Position numbers and translations under genes: made by a program. The notes below the pieces were generated by a model, which did no database searches, had not been told where the DNA came from, and saw only the letters and a program-made list of their open reading frames with translations. 64,000 nt of DNA from Leucogyrophana mollusca (lineage: Eukaryota > Basidiomycota > Agaricomycetes > Boletales): assembly GCA_021014945.1 (NCBI GenBank), contig MU266328.1, positions 477,274 through 541,273 on the forward strand, given 5' to 3'. Every line of letters starts with the position of its first letter. Position 1 is the first letter of the stretch. Below are positions 1 through 21,106 of this stretch, in pieces.

Positions 1-1098
1 AACGTTCGCTAACACCAAGTTCCACCCCTCTACGTCAGTTTTCTGCATCTCGTGTCCAAGTCCTTCAAGCTTATCCCACCACCACCGGTGAGATTTATCA
101 TAGTCACCTCCCGTGCCTTCTGGACCAACCCTCGCTTGCCATGGTTTATCCGCCAAAATGTAGTGCAAGCATCTGATTTCCTCATCTCTCCACAGCGGCT
201 TATGGATAACCATCAAGGTTTTAAGGGCGTTATAGCACCACGGGAGCGGCTTCCACTTTCCCTTGAATAGATCAGATAGAAGATCCTGATCGGGGAAAGA
301 CCATGTAGAGACAGAGGGCGACGTGAAGAGATGGTTGACAACGGCCTCCCCGAGTTCCTTCGAAGGATCCAGCACCACCAAGCCAGAATTGAGCTGGGTA
401 TATGGCCTTGGACTCGATTCAGTGATTACCGGCGGAGATGTCAAGCACGATGGATGTTCAAGCGGAGTATAAGCGCAATTGGCAGGAACCCTGCCTCGAA
501 GCATTAGAGTTTTGTCGTGTTCGCTGACATCCGGATTACTCACCAATCGGGAGGATAGTGCTTCAGTTTACGTGGGTTGCAGGCACAGACATGCGCAGCT
601 GCGATCCAGTTCTTCGGAAGGTCCAGATCCATGAGCTCATCCATGTTTCGCATTACGATCATATCAGCATCAAGGAGCACTATTCGCTATCCACCGGATG
701 AGCATTAGCAATGGCGAATAAGCCGTGACGGGAAGGAGACACAGTACATCATACTCTGCTAAACCAAAGCTCCTATGAGGCGGCCCATGAGTACTGAGCC
801 ACGGCTCGAAACAATTAAATCGTGTGACTGACCTCAATTTCGTCCATGTGTCAGTAAACCTAGCATCGTGAGATGAAAGGTTGTGAAGTCCCTCTGGGGG
901 CTGGAGAGAGCTGACTTCCTTCATGGAAATGCCCTTCCTGTTGAGTACATCCTTGGCTTCCTGTGGTAGCGAGGGAGTGACCATGACCAGGAGGGGATAG
1001 CGTGAGGCTACAGCTCGTAGAGTGTAGTCTAACACCAGAACGCCCGGAAGATAGCTAGTCTTTGTGAGGAGAGTAACGTATGCAGCGTTATGACCCAT
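1..1098 (-). CDS. GT8-family glycosyltransferase (glycogenin/galactinol synthase-like), C-terminus cut by window edge
   Basis: Nucleotide-sugar transferase fold of the GT8 type, expected to move a hexose from a UDP-sugar; the acceptor is unknown. Three exons fit: 741-1098, 544-679 and <1-490. The start is the ATG at 1098, giving MGHNAAYVTLLTK, the usual N-terminus of this fungal family. Exon 2 carries the metal-binding DxD as LLLDADM, followed by IVMRNMDEL. Exon 3 holds QLNSGLVVLDPS and a conserved PLPWCYNALK-type block, and is still open at base 1 with LEGLGHEM. The second intron has a good donor (GTGAGT) and the third exon resumes with VPANCAYT. The first donor (GTCTCC) is weak but is the only one that restores the frame into DAD. 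Family assignment is firm; the substrate is not known. Confidence 0.85.
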
Positions 1099-1659
1099 GT
1101 CTTCTACGTCCAGCCTCGCTCGTCGGTAGTGCAACAGGATAGAAATGTGGACAGGCCGATGAAAGGGAACGCACCTGCGAATTTCTTATTTATCTAATCA
1201 AGGTGTATCTCGGCCATCGCCTTCTCTGCGACTCAGCGCGTCCCGAAGGAGTCGTCCCACTGGTAATCATCGAAATTTCATCGAAATTGACGGAGAGCAA
1301 TCACGACAACAACGGAGCGCTGCAGTCAGCTGCAACTGTGCTGGCGTGATTTGCACGACCCGGCATATCGAATTCGAAGTTATTTGGCAGGGAAGATCTT
1401 GGTTCTTGATATCTCCGGTTTATCTACTCCTAGTCGTGGCGTCCGTGGATAACCTTTATCCACCGGCTTCCCGACAAGAAAGCACCGTCGAGTACGCATC
1501 TACTCCGACCATCTCAGATAATTATCCCAGACGTGGAGCAGCCCGGCGTATTTAAGGGGTAACTGGAAGTCTCGTGCAGATAAATTGGCATGGCCGTATA
1601 CATGCAAAAGCAATGCTACAGAAATATGAAGACATGGCGGAAAATATATGGCGATGCTT
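1099..1659. other. Intergenic: GT8 5' side and eS28 3' side
   Basis: These 561 bases lie upstream of the GT8 gene and downstream of the eS28 stop. Short open frames on both strands have no recognisable product and no convincing splice pattern. I see no RNA gene. The region should hold the GT8 promoter and the eS28 3'UTR. Confidence 0.5.
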
Positions 1660-2028
1660 TTAACGGAGGCGGCTATCCCAGAGGTCAGTTGGCGCGCTAA
1701 GCTTGGATCTAAGAAATCTTACCGGGCTTCACGCTCGCTCTCCAATAGTGCTAGGATATCCTCTTCACGGACCGGCCCCTTCACATTGCGGATGATTGTC
1801 CGGGTAGTGTCGTCCATGAACTCTACACGGACTTGAGTGACACCCCCACGAGATCCAGTTCGTCCGAGGACCTGATAAACGCAGCATCACTCGTCAAAGT
1901 TTGCGATTAGTATACAGGAGGCTCTGGATTAACCTTGATAACTTTGGCGAGTTTGACCGGGGCTTTTGATGAGTCCTACACAGGATTCAGTCATGATGCT
2001 AAATTCATTGCCTCGCAGAGCTCACCAT
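1660..2028 (-). CDS. RPS28: 40S ribosomal protein eS28 (S28)
   Basis: Small-subunit ribosomal protein near the mRNA exit side of the 40S. Four exons (2026-2028, 1934-1975, 1723-1871, 1660-1672) give a 68-residue product, matching the family length. The first coding exon is only the ATG, followed by a GTGAGC donor. Exon 2 starts [14 protein letters not shown], exon 3 contains [18 protein letters not shown] and [12 protein letters not shown], and the last 13 bases supply the final RRLR and stop. These are near-invariant eS28 sequences. All three introns are GT-AG. It is transcribed in the same direction as the lipoyl synthase gene, whose stop lies 294 bp upstream. No single open frame covers the gene because the longest exon is 149 bp. 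Confidence 0.95.
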
Positions 2029-2322
2029 GTTGAGATTAAGTGTGGTGCGACGGCGACGGGCGAACTTTTTGTGTGGATATGGATCCTTGGATTAGAGTTC
2101 CCTGAGCAAGGTTACAATAAAACTCCGCCGGCACCTTCCGTGTTTGAAACTCAGCGGGCGCTCAGGGGGTTACTGAGTACTGACTGGGCACTGGAGTAGC
2201 TGGGGGATCAGAAGAAGATACATAGGATCATACGGACGCAAACGTGGTAAAGCGTGGTACAACTTGAACAATGTATGGTCAATGGACAAAGTTTAGTACC
2301 CTGCCCTAAGATGTGGACACGG

Positions 2323-3811
2323 TCATATAGACCGATTGGACTCTGTAGATGTAGATGCGGGATCCTGTGCAAGTAGTTTCTGCGCTCGGCTCTCCGATGC
2401 CTTCCCCTTCAGCACATTCTCAATGAAGTACTCCCCGGCCTGAAGAGCGTCAACCCGGGTGGCATCAGAGCATCGCAATACTCACCTTGTAACTACTCCG
2501 CACAAGGGGGCCACTGGCTACATACAAGAAACCCATGTCGTCAGCGACTTTCTTCCATTGATCGAATTCTGCCGGATCAACGTATCGATCGACCTTCATG
2601 TGACGCTTCGTCGGCCGCATGTACTGGCCAAATGTCACGACGTCGACGTCGACTTTGCGAAGCTCTGACAAGGCATTCAAGGATTAGGGCATGGCCGCAA
2701 CAGAACTTAGAGGTCTCAAATTTACCTCGAAGCGCATCCATTACCTGCTGCTCGTTCTCGCCGACTCCGAGCATGATGCTGGTCTTGGTGATACGCACGC
2801 CTTCCTTTTTGGCGTGCTCTAGAACTTTCAAACTTTGCCGGAAAGTCGCCCGACGGTCCCGGACAAAGGGAGTGAGTGCCTCTACTGTCTCAATGTTGTG
2901 TGCATATACGTCCAGACCCGATTGCGCTACGACAGAGACGTGTTCCAATGACCCTGCAAAGTCGCCTGTGAGGGCTTCGACCAGAATGTGCGGAGCTCTG
3001 TAAGGGCGAAGATGAGACTGGTTCTGCGTGGAAGAACGAGGTAACCAACTTCTGTTTAATCTTCCTGATGGTTTCCGCAAAGTGATGTGCACCACCGTCC
3101 GCAAGGTCTTGGGAAGGTGAGTAACGTCAAGTCCCGAGAACTCTACAGGACTTACCATCCCTGTCTACACTGGTTAAAACAATGTAGCCTAAGCCCCATC
3201 TACTGATGGCTTCTGCCGTGTGCTCAGGTTCGTGTGGATCAAGAGGCGGCGGTGCGCGTGAAGTCTTCACAGAACAGAACCTGCAGCCACGGGTACAAGT
3301 ATCCCCCATTAACTGTGACTTGGCTCAGAAACAAGATATTCATAGATAGCAAGGAAATGTACCATTATTGTGGCCGTAGCTGCCCTCTTGCCCTCCTCTT
3401 CCGTGGCACCTTCCTTACCACCCCAGCAATCACCAATGTTGGGACAGCGAGCTTCCTCGCATACTGTATGAAGATTAAGTCCTCTGAGATCTTTCTTAAT
3501 TTTATTGAACGAGGCTCCAGATGGGATCTTCGTCTTCAGAAAGCCGGGTAACCGTGGTCTGAGGCAGCTCAGCGAATCACTTCGAGCAAGTGCACCGATG
3601 AAACTCACCCCTTGGTATTTCCAAGCACTATACGATCTACGCTGTCTCCAGATATGAAGTCATCGAGTGATGGCCCGTTAGAAAGCGCCTCGCTGAAGCT
3701 CTCCTTTGTCTTCAGACTGGAAGGCGTAGCTAGGTGACGAACACGGGTTGAAGCCCGACAAATTCTGGCGGGACGCAGGAAAGAAGTCATCAATAAGGAA
3801 TGACTAGACAT
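2323..3811 (-). CDS. LIP5: Lipoyl synthase, mitochondrial (radical SAM)
   Basis: Inserts two sulfurs into octanoyl groups on lipoyl domains of mitochondrial dehydrogenases. The N-terminus ([19 protein letters not shown], then RHLATPS) is rich in Arg/Ser and looks like a mitochondrial presequence. The auxiliary-cluster cysteines appear in [12 protein letters not shown] (CX4CX5C), the radical-SAM cluster in CTRGCRFC (CX3CX2C), and the C-terminal serine ligand in RSSYKAGE. Exons join cleanly through [31 protein letters not shown] and [16 protein letters not shown], with six or so short introns. The start used is the ATG at 3811; one nine codons further upstream is also in frame, and either keeps the presequence. 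The gene looks intact. Confidence 0.95.
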
Positions 3812-4655
3812 TATCGCCAAGCAATGAGATGTAAGCACTCAGAGACCAGAGGATGAGAGCTGAGAACCGGAACAAGTCCAGAAATTATTAGCAAGCCGTA
3901 ATGTCGCATTCGGCCGTCCGGTGCCCGAATAGGATATGAGTTGTTTGGCAAAAGCCTTTGATCCAAACAACGCCGGAACATCCTGCGGCAAGGCTTTCCG
4001 AAAGCCTCTGCACACACATGAATGCTCTATCGCGCAGAGAAGAAGACACCCTCCTCAAAGCTACCAAAGCTCGCGCACTGAAAGAATGTGACCCCATAGT
4101 AAAAGGCAAATTGTTATTAAACACGTTGAGATAACCTGTCGTTGACCGTTTCGTTTAAACTAGAATTCGCAGACTGTGCGACAGGACGCACAATATCTGT
4201 CGCTTGGGCTTGTAGGCACAAGTACAGAGAACTACAAGACTGCATGCTCCAGTTGTGAGGATTGACCTCCCATTTTCATTTTTTATGCGCTGATATGCTA
4301 TTGGACTTCCTCCTGCCCAGCACGGGCACTGAAGCCATGGATACAGTCCGGAGGGAATACTTACGCCTTCGAGACCAGAAGGACCCCTCGCCGTCGTGAA
4401 GTCTCTTGTCGAAGGCTTGCTTTCCACTTGAATCTGTCTACGCCCTGGCGCAGCTCAAGTAAAGACGATTGTCGCCACGAGAATCATCAACGGAACAACT
4501 TGCTCATCTCTCATCGGGGTTATTACATGAATTGTCGCATGAAGTTGTTGCTCATGATGAGAATTGTTCACTCGTACAAAGGAAGCCTCAATATCGGTAC
4601 CAAAGGCTAGAAAGGTTCTCATATGGTGCGAAACAAGTGGCGCCGATGTCATAAA
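3812..4655. other. Intergenic between LIP5 start and PEX11 end
   Basis: These 844 bases contain several 60-90-codon frames on the minus strand but none has an ATG start with a recognisable product. A good-looking donor (GTAAGTATTCC near 4365, minus strand) is present, so a short unannotated transcript or a PEX11 3'UTR intron cannot be excluded. No RNA gene was recognised. Confidence 0.4.
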
Positions 4656-5735
4656 TCAGTTTTTCTTGGGACCGTTCACAGCGACCCATTGAGCACGGAG
4701 ACCCATGACCGACGAGATCATTCTGTGGACATCGCCCCCTTAGTGCGAGTAATGGGGTGTATCAGATTGATGTCGACTTACCCAGCCAGACCGACGACAC
4801 CGTCATTAACATTGACAAGACCCAGGTTTGAGGCAGGTATCCAGATGTCAAGGATGTCGATTATGAGTTGGTATCGGGCATCCGCGCGCAATCTGAAGTC
4901 CGTATGTTAGTAGGCACAAGGAGGTATCTAATCCAGGACATACCCTTCGATGGCAAGCTGCTTGACTTCCCGCTGGGCCTCGTCGCCAAGATCCTTCTCA
5001 CCCCAGGTTTCCGAGGCTCGCAACTTCCTGGCCTCGCGTGCCAATCGGCCCGCCTGTCACGGACCCGCAATTGGACGGGCAGTTATTAAATCAAAAAACG
5101 AATCTCACCTTCAACAGTCCGCTAGTGATGCTGAACAGTATCCCAGACAGCCAGAATCGGTTTGAGATTTTGGTAACCTTCTGAGATGTGCTTGGCTTCA
5201 GAGTGATCAACTTGACTGAGTTGGCCTGGATAGCATTTCAGTGGCGAGTCAATATTGTCTTAGACAGCCACCCACCCAAACGATAGCGTCATATGACAGA
5301 TACCCAAAGTATGCAAGCTGCCGTCCGATCGTGGTAAGCTGTTCACCCATCTCGCTCGCTGACTGGGCAGCACGCAAGGCTGCTTGAAGGTGTTCCACAG
5401 GCTTCCCCAGTCGCATCACTGGTCTCCTCAGTAAGGACCGGATATCATGCGAGGTAACGATAGCTCACGTTTCCTCCCGAGTGCGAGGTGGTTCTTCAGA
5501 GCAGTCCATCGAGCAGCTTGAGCCTTCTCTCCACGGGAAAGCAGATACCAGGCGAGGAAACGGGAAAAGTACTGAACTGTGCGGTACAACTAAGCCGAAC
5601 CAGATCTCGGGTGAGTACATCCATTCCGTTGGGAAAACGGATACCCACCTTATCGCGGCCGACGTTAGTTCCCCCGTACTTGAGGGATTGCGAAATGTAG
5701 GGATGGAGGACGACTTGAGACGCAAGAGTTGACAT
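4656..5735 (-). CDS. PEX11: Peroxisomal membrane protein Pex11
   Basis: Membrane-elongation factor that drives peroxisome proliferation and division. The protein starts MSTLASQVVLHPYISQSLK at 5735 and continues GRDKLYRTVQYFSRFLAWYL, the N-terminal amphipathic helix of Pex11. Later exons give GKPVEHLQAALRAAQSASEM, GEQLTTIGRQLAYFGYLSYD, ISNRFWLSGILFSITSGLLK and GRLAREARKLR. The end is DIWIPASNLGLVN...DGVVGLAG, then SSVMGLRAQWVAV, with a C-terminal PKKN. At least seven short introns are needed and all phases agree. Length (about 235 residues) is normal. It is divergent from fumarase across about 620 bp. Confidence 0.93.
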
Positions 5736-6355
5736 ATCTGGGGATAATACAGAGTAGAGCCCGACAAGTAGAGTAAAGCTGGTATGTCAGGTGAGGAGCT
5801 GCTCTAACTGAGCTGAGAGACTTGGGGCGTATTTACCTGGCAAGTATCACGTGTGCAAGGTGCATTCCCCTCAATCGCCGGGAAACACTGTCAGTGTCAT
5901 AAACAGAGATAACTAGCGCATGATTTCTTTGCTGGACATGAATCTCACGCGTACGCCGGCGTCGTGAGGGCGCTCAGTGGCAGCGGAAGCTATCAAATAA
6001 TAAATCGAGCAATCGTCAGGGTGGGGACATTGTAAGTACTGAGGCCTCTGAACATGCATTGTACATAAGGGGAACAAGCACTTGAGCTGTGAAAAATGTT
6101 GGCACCAGCAACTGCGCCAATTCACTGCACCAGCAATGCGTCTAATCAATAGCCCGTAGATTCACTCCCTTTGCGTAGAGCCGAACTGCGAACCATGCAT
6201 GGGCGGCCGTGCCAGTGTGCGACTATGAACGGGAAATCTCGGGCGGAGAAAGCCGTACGTACAAACGTTCAAGCGGGATGTGCAAGTTGAAGTGGTTTTC
6301 GCCATCATTGTCGGCATTTTCTGTCTTTATACCCTTCGACTTTCCGACTCTAGCC
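5736..6355. promoter_or_regulatory. Divergent intergenic region PEX11 / FUM1
   Basis: Both genes start outward from this 620-bp stretch, so it must carry both promoters. Short frames on either strand show no recognisable product. I did not find a motif specific enough to name a regulator. Confidence 0.5.
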
Positions 6356-8522
<2,167 letters not shown>

Positions 8523-9291
8523 GATCGACCAGCCGAGCAATCGAGAATACATCTTTACAAACCAGTGCATGCTATTCTGAGTGTAGCATATGTCTGTAAC
8601 CTGTATCAGGAGATCAGTCATAATTTTGTGTTCCTGGGGACAGAAAAAGATGGGGGTCTAGTGTGGCGTGACAGATAAAAGCAACCCGTCTCCGAGTGGA
8701 ACCGCGGCGAACGCGATGCAATAACGTGAGCACTGGCCACCCTGCTGCTGGGATCGCGGGGAATTGTACAAAACTGCGGATTCTCGAGGTGCATTGGATA
8801 GGAATATATAGTATATGTAACGCTTTTATCCACCCTCTGCACGACTGCTGGAGGGAGGACCTCGACTCGTCCGCCAAGAAGAGCGAAGGAGGAGGAACCC
8901 AAAGAAGCCACTCGTCCGAATTTGGAGCGCTGTAATACGAATGCGAACTAAATCCAAATCCAACAAAAACGAAATAACCACGTCAAATCTGTGTTTCCCG
9001 CCATCGCCAGTTCCTTGCGCCTCTCCAGATTCACAACAAGGCCCTTTTTGCTTCCTACCACATCAATCTCCACTCTCCCCACTGCAGAATAAGTTACTCC
9101 CTCGGTTCGCTACTCCCTCCATCGTGAAGACCCGTAATCTGTAGAAGAAGTCCAAACCCGCCAGGCTGACTGAGACAGCGCTCTTCTCTTGCAGCCTATA
9201 AATCCCACGAGGCATTTCGTCAGAACAACTGTTTCCATCTTTTTTCTTGCGTGCATATCTTAATCTCTGGCTATTCTCTTCTCCGTTCGTC
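8523..9291. other. Intergenic: FUM1 3' end and INO80 promoter/5'UTR
   Basis: These 769 bases contain a few overlapping frames without recognisable protein content. A pyrimidine-rich stretch just before 9292 fits an INO80 5'UTR. No RNA gene was recognised. Confidence 0.45.
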
Positions 9292-15011
<5,720 letters not shown>

Positions 15012-15578
15012 AGAAGGTACATATATTTTTCGACCGTTATTTGGGTTTCACTTGCATACATTACTCGTACATTCCTGTAGAATAATCCATCGAGGTTAAC
15101 ATCCTTTTATGTACCCGCTCTGTTATTGTGTACTTAAATTTTGCCCAAGTAGTTCTAATCTGTTGCTATTTATCTGGAGGATGATACCGTTTGTAGTTTG
15201 TACTCGCGATTTTAGCGGTGGGAATGTGGTGGAGTTCGCAAGTTTGCGCGGCTTGAGTCATTCGGTCAGCATCCTGGACTTTTCGCCGCAACAGTCACTA
15301 CACATGCTCGGTGATATCGTCCTGAATCTCTCATGCACCAACGTCCCGGTGTGCATCATCCAGAAATTATTCCAAAGTTTAGACATTAGTTGCTGCTGAG
15401 GGTATCGGGACCATCGCCCTCCATTTACTCATCGAAGCACTTACCAAAGGACATACAACCTCGATCTGTTGACGAATAGCGGGTACATAGCAAGAAATCA
15501 TCTTAGATAACGAAACATCGAGGAGAGTGTAGCGGGTTTCTTTCTTTTCGGGGCTGGTCAGGTTTCGGTCCGTCGGGG
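15012..15578. other. Intergenic between INO80 and the DExH helicase
   Basis: These 567 bases should hold the INO80 3'UTR and the helicase promoter. Frames of up to about 95 codons occur on both strands but lack recognisable content. Confidence 0.45.
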
Positions 15579-18500
15579 ATGGCCAAGAAGAAGAAGACGC
15601 AGCTGAAGCCCGTCGCCCGTGGGTTTGCGACGACATCCGTTCCCAAGAAGAACATCCCACCAGAAGAAGAGCAGGATAATATCGAAACCACCGTTAATGG
15701 AGTAGAGAATGTGCCTGAGGAGGAGAACCCAGCTCTCGACGACCGTGCGGCTCCTCCTGATAATAAGGACGAATTCGACCCGGAGAAGGCAGAAGAGCAG
15801 TCCCTTCAAAACTTAGTCGATAAATTTCAAGAAAAGACGGAGAGAGAAATCACAAGAGCTCTCAAAGTAGGCTTCTATCGGGATCGTTTTGTGTGCCCCC
15901 CCTGACATCATATTGAGTCTATTGACCTCGATAGACGTTTTTCGAAGACGTTGCCATTCCTTGAAGTAGACCCTGCTCTTGTTGAGCAAATTCTCCAGCT
16001 GGGCCTGGAGTCTGATGTTGACGGTAGGGTCCTCCTGCGCCATACTTCACCCGCGCCCCGCTTACGCGTATCCAGTAATAAAAAAACCTATCGATGAGAT
16101 AGAAGAAAAGGCGGTCGCTCGACTCGGAGTTACGTATGGTGTCTTAAGAAGACTGGGGTTTTCTGCGTCACGAGTGGAGGAGTGTTTGCGGTCTATTCAT
16201 GGAATTGACCTGGACGAAGCTTACGACTGGGTATGATTTTCATGTGCAGCAGTCTACATTGCTCACTGGTCCATATAGCTATATGCGCATTGCTTTGAAG
16301 AAGAACTCATCGAGAAAAGTAAGCCTCCTCTAATTCGCAAGACCAACATGAACATAATTTGCAATTGAATAGGCCCGGATGCGGTAGATGAACCGAAGGC
16401 GCCTCGTACGCCTCGTAGGACAGCCATGAGCAAAGATTCAGGAATGCCCAGAACTCCCTCACAGTTCATGGTTCCCCCAGCAGCCAGCCCAGCCCCACCG
16501 AAACCAGCGAAGACCCGTTCGAAATTGGATGCCAATGCGCCTGCCTTCGTACCTTCGATAGCACCTTCTTTTTCGACATCAATCATCCGAGCCACCGATA
16601 GCGGTGAGCCGACGAGTGGCCATCTACTAGCTTCCCTCAACAGTGGAACAGGCAGTGCTAATTCATCTAGCCGCGAGTCGCCTGATATGGATGATCCCAT
16701 TGCAGAATATGTTCGCCTGAAGATGCAGATTGTCGACCTTACATCACGCGGAAGGCCGTCTCGGGATGCTCCTGATCCGGCTTTTGTTCAAAACCTTCAA
16801 GAGCGATTGGAACAAGCAAAAAACCACTATTTTTTCGACGAGAGGGATGCAGAATCACAATATCGGATGGAGCGCAAGAAGGCTGATTCTATGCTGCTGC
16901 AGTCCAAATTACGAGGGCTTCCAGAAATCCCATCAGATCGCCCCATGACGGCCAGGCCGGTTCAGCCAAAGTTACCAGAACCACACCCATCATCTAACTC
17001 TCCTAGTACCCCCGACATCTTCGACGGTGATGGCGACGGCGATGGCTTTGTGAACGGAATGTTTGAGATCCTTGATGCAATGCCTTCGACCGAGACCAGC
17101 GCAGAGGGGACGGTGATCCGTATTCAAGACATGGCGCTCCCCAGGCATTGGTCTGGTAGAATCCCGAAGACTTTGTTGTCTGAAACCGTTGCTAAGGTCG
17201 ACCGATACGCGGCAATCACTTACCAGACTATCTCTGGTGCGAGCCGCGCGAAACGCGCTAGTGTTAGAGTGCTATGGGAAGGCCGTAAAATGGACGAGTG
17301 GAGTATGAATGACGTCGCTTGCCACGATGAATCTCAAGCAGAGCAATATATCGCCATGGTCGCCCTTCACACTTTAACCTTTCCTTCCACCGAAGGTTTT
17401 GCTGCCGGATCTTCCAATGGACAGACATTTTTTAGGCTCCTCCCTCCCGTCTTCAGAGATCTATGGGACGAACTAGAAACCGCGAGGAAAGCTCGCGAAG
17501 ATAGTATAAACCGGGGTGTTTGGGCGACAGTGAGAAGCATCGTCGAGCAGAAGATGGATTCAAATGCAAACGTAATTGCACTTGATCATCGAGCGTCAAC
17601 TATTGTCACTTAACACCCCCACCCTCTAGCTATCCGACAAAAATGTCAAACAATCTTACGAAGTGAAATCCATCCCGCCAACTCGCGTCCACTCGCAGCA
17701 TGATCTGGCACCAGATCAGATCATCGCAGGCTTCAGAGCAAGGTGTGCGAGTGCTGCCTATCAAGAGATGCTGGTGCGTGGAGATGAATCTTCCCAATAA
17801 AGTGTACTCAACCTGCCATCCTTTTTCTGATAGTTTCACCGGAATCAACTTCCTATTGCAATGTACAGAGAAGACATCTTATCATCTCTGGAGCAGTCGC
17901 AGATCCTTGTGCTGAGTGGCGAGACTGGCTGGTCAGTCCATTTAGACTTAATATCATGCAGTAACTTATTTACGCCGTCTGCATCAGCGGGAAATCTACA
18001 CAAGTCCCTGCATTCATTTTGGAGGATCAACTTTCCCGAGGAATATCTCGTTGTAAGATTGTTTGCACCGAACCTAGGCGCATTTCTGCCGTATCGCTTG
18101 CCCAGCGGGTTTCTCGAGAACTGGGTGATCCCCCTGGTGCAGTGGGCACTTTGAGTTCCCTTGTTGGTTACTCCATCCGGCTGGAAAGTAACACGACACG
18201 AAACACTCGTTTGGCATATGTTACCAATGGTATTGCATTGCGAATGCTGGAGGGTGGCTCAGGTCAAGGGGGTCAAGGAACCGCATTTGACGAGATTACT
18301 GTTAGTGACCTTGACCTATCAGTGGCGGGCGTTACAGCTTACCGGTTTTTATTCCATCCAGCATATCATCATCGACGAGGTATGACGCCTCATCAAGTAA
18401 CCTTTTCATTTAAAAGAATTTAATCCTCGGGGTCCAGGTTCACGAGCGTAGCATTGAGTCTGACTTCCTCCTCATTGTCCTGAAGTCGCTCTTGGTACAA

Positions 18501-21106
18501 AGGCCTGACCTGAAGTTAGTATCTTACCAAACCGTACTTCAACCTTGGTGTTAACTATGAGCCCGTCGTTTCAGGGTTATACTTATGTCTGCAACTGTAG
18601 ACGCAGACAAAATATCTGCCTTTTTTGGAGGTTGCCCTACCCTTCATGTCCCAGGGCGAACTTTCCCTGTGGACGTCCGTTTCTTGGAGGATGCCGTGGA
18701 GTTCACTCAATGGTCGATTTCGGAAAGCTCTCCATATGCCAGACGACGTGTGTTATTTCCGTCTCGCAACTCTTAAATGTTACCTCATATTACCTCCCTA
18801 GTGCATGATAAGTTCTATAGGAACAAGAATCGCGGCGACTGGTCGGAAGAGACCGTGACCCGAGACGATGACGACGAGGAGTCTGTCCAAGCCAATGTCA
18901 AGCTGGAGAAGCGATACTCGACACAAACTGCGACCACAATAAACCTCCTGGACGAGCGGGTCATGCCATACGACCTCGTCATACGTTTACTTGAACGCCT
19001 TTGTTTCGAAGACCCGGAGTATCATTCTTTCTCCGCCGCGATTCTGATCTTCATGCCAGGCCTCGGAGAGATTCGGCGTATGAATGACCTCCTCGCAGAA
19101 CATCCATCGTTCGGAGCGGATGCCGGGTTCAGAATTTATCCTTTGCACTCTACTCTTTCCAGCGAGAACCAGAACGCAGTTTTTGATATTCCTCCTCCTG
19201 GTGTCAGGAAAATTGTCATTGGTTCGTAGCCTGGTTATGTCACTTGCGACAACGTAGCTCATGCCAGTTTAGCGACCAACATTGCGGAGACCGGCATCAC
19301 AATACCCGACATAACTTGTGTCATCGATACCGGAAAGCATCGCGAAATGAGGTACATACGACTTTTGAAATAAACGAATGCCAGCTCACTCGTCCTCGCC
19401 ACAGATTCGACGAGAAACGTCAGATCAGCCGTTTGGTGGAAACGTTCGTTGCGAAAAGTAACGCTGCCCAGAGGAGAGGACGCGCTGGCAGGGTTCAAAA
19501 TGGACTGTGTTTCCATCTTTTCACCAAACTGCGTCATGATACACTGGTGATCCTGTTTTCAACGTGAAGCATAATCCAGTCGCTGATATTTTGGAATTAG
19601 CTTGCTGACCATCCGCTGCCCGAGATGATGCGCCTTAGCTTGTCGGATCTGGCCCTCCGCATCAAGATTATGAAAGTCAAACTTGGCAACTCCGTCGAGG
19701 ACGTCCTGTGTCGTGCCATGGACCCACCGGCATCCATCAATATACAGAGAGCCGTGTCCGCACTTGTCGAAGTACGTGGTGGTTACATCCGTATACTCGA
19801 GTCCTGCTTATCGTACGTGTAGGTCCGCGCGCTCACGCCATCCGAGGAGATCACTCCGATGGGGCGACTGCTGAGCAAACTACCCACAGATGTTCATCTA
19901 GGAAAATTCCTCCTGACTGCTGTTCTTTTCCGATGTTTGGACCCTGCTTTAACCATCGCGGCGGCACTAAGTTCGAAATCTCCTTTCGTTAGTCCTTTCG
20001 GTTTGGAGCAAGAGGCGGACCGCGCAAAGAGTTCTTTCCGAGTTGGTAGGTTGGTCTCGCCACCGCATAACTGGATGACCTGACATGCACTACAGACAAT
20101 TCTGACTTTTTGACCATTCATAACGCCTTTTCGAGCTGGCGAAGAGCATCCGCTAACCCTGGATTTGTGCGGAAATTCTGCAGCGTTAATTATCTCAGTC
20201 ATCAGAACTTACAACAAATCGAGGAACTGCGTCAGCAGTTTCTGGGGTGAGTGAACTCACTATAACCTGTTAATAGGGGAGAAACTCACCGTAATCAGGT
20301 ACTTAACCGACTCTACGTTTATTCAAGTCAATCAAACATTTGTGCGGGAACTGAGTCGGTAAGCGCCTGTCACCTCAAACACCACAGAGATGCTGATCTT
20401 ATAAACCGCGAATAGGGCGCGGCTGGGGCGTAACAAGTCCCGTTTCGTGACGGTTCCAGCGCACCTTGACAGCAATAGCTCCAACGTGGCTCTTGTGAAT
20501 GCTGCGCTGACGGCGGGACTCTATCCGAAGATCCTCTCGATTGACTCGGCCAATGGACAAATGCGAACCATCTCGAATAACCAGCCCGCCGCATTCCATC
20601 CTTCGTCTGTCAACTTTGGCAAGAAGCCAACGGATTTCGGCGTCAATCATCTAGCGTATTTCACCCTGATGTGATTCCCATTGCAATACGATGCCTGTTG
20701 ACGTTGCTGACGATGTTTGTAGGCATTCAAAGAAGCTCTATGCTTGGGAAACTGGCCCTGTTGACGATCTAGCTATCCTGCTTTTGTGTGGAGAGTGCGA
20801 CTTCAAGGTCAACTTCATTTTCGGCTGATATATTTACGTTGATGCTCATATCATTCGTTCCCCCAGTTGATATCTGGCGCTGCCATCATCGACCGTAAAG
20901 TCAAGTTCCGCCTTGCACCCAAAACAAACATTGCATTGAAACGCCTTCGCAATCAATTGAGCGGCATATTGGCGCAACAGTTCAAGAGCAAGCCCCTGAT
21001 GGAATCACATGTTTTGTGGCACGAGCTCGCCATGACGGCACTGGGAAAAATCAAGCTCGTGCAGGAGGGCGAGCCAGCCGAAAGCACGAAACTCATAATA
21101 AACTAG
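15579..21106 (+). CDS. DExH-box RNA helicase, DHX29/DHX57/YLR419W-like
   Basis: A large (about 1,450-residue) superfamily 2 helicase of the DEAH/RHA type, probably acting on ribosome-bound or structured mRNA. It starts [20 protein letters not shown], typical of fungal YLR419W relatives. A UBA-like segment ([20 protein letters not shown]) and a disordered Pro/Ser region follow. Helicase motifs are in order: GETGCGKSTQ (I, split by an intron), TEPRR (Ia), DEVH in IIIDEVHERS (II), [10 protein letters not shown] (III), [12 protein letters not shown] (V) and QRRGRAGR (VI). HA2 and OB-fold regions follow ([40 protein letters not shown]). There are nearly twenty short introns and every join tested kept the frame. 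The DHX29 versus DHX57 branch was not decided. Confidence 0.92.

Noticed and set aside
2577..3158. Long minus-strand frame across lipoyl synthase
   Set aside because: It only partly follows the lipoyl synthase frame and reads through introns; the spliced gene explains the region.
4155..4427. Possible small gene between LIP5 and PEX11
   Set aside because: No ATG start, no recognisable product and only one plausible donor.
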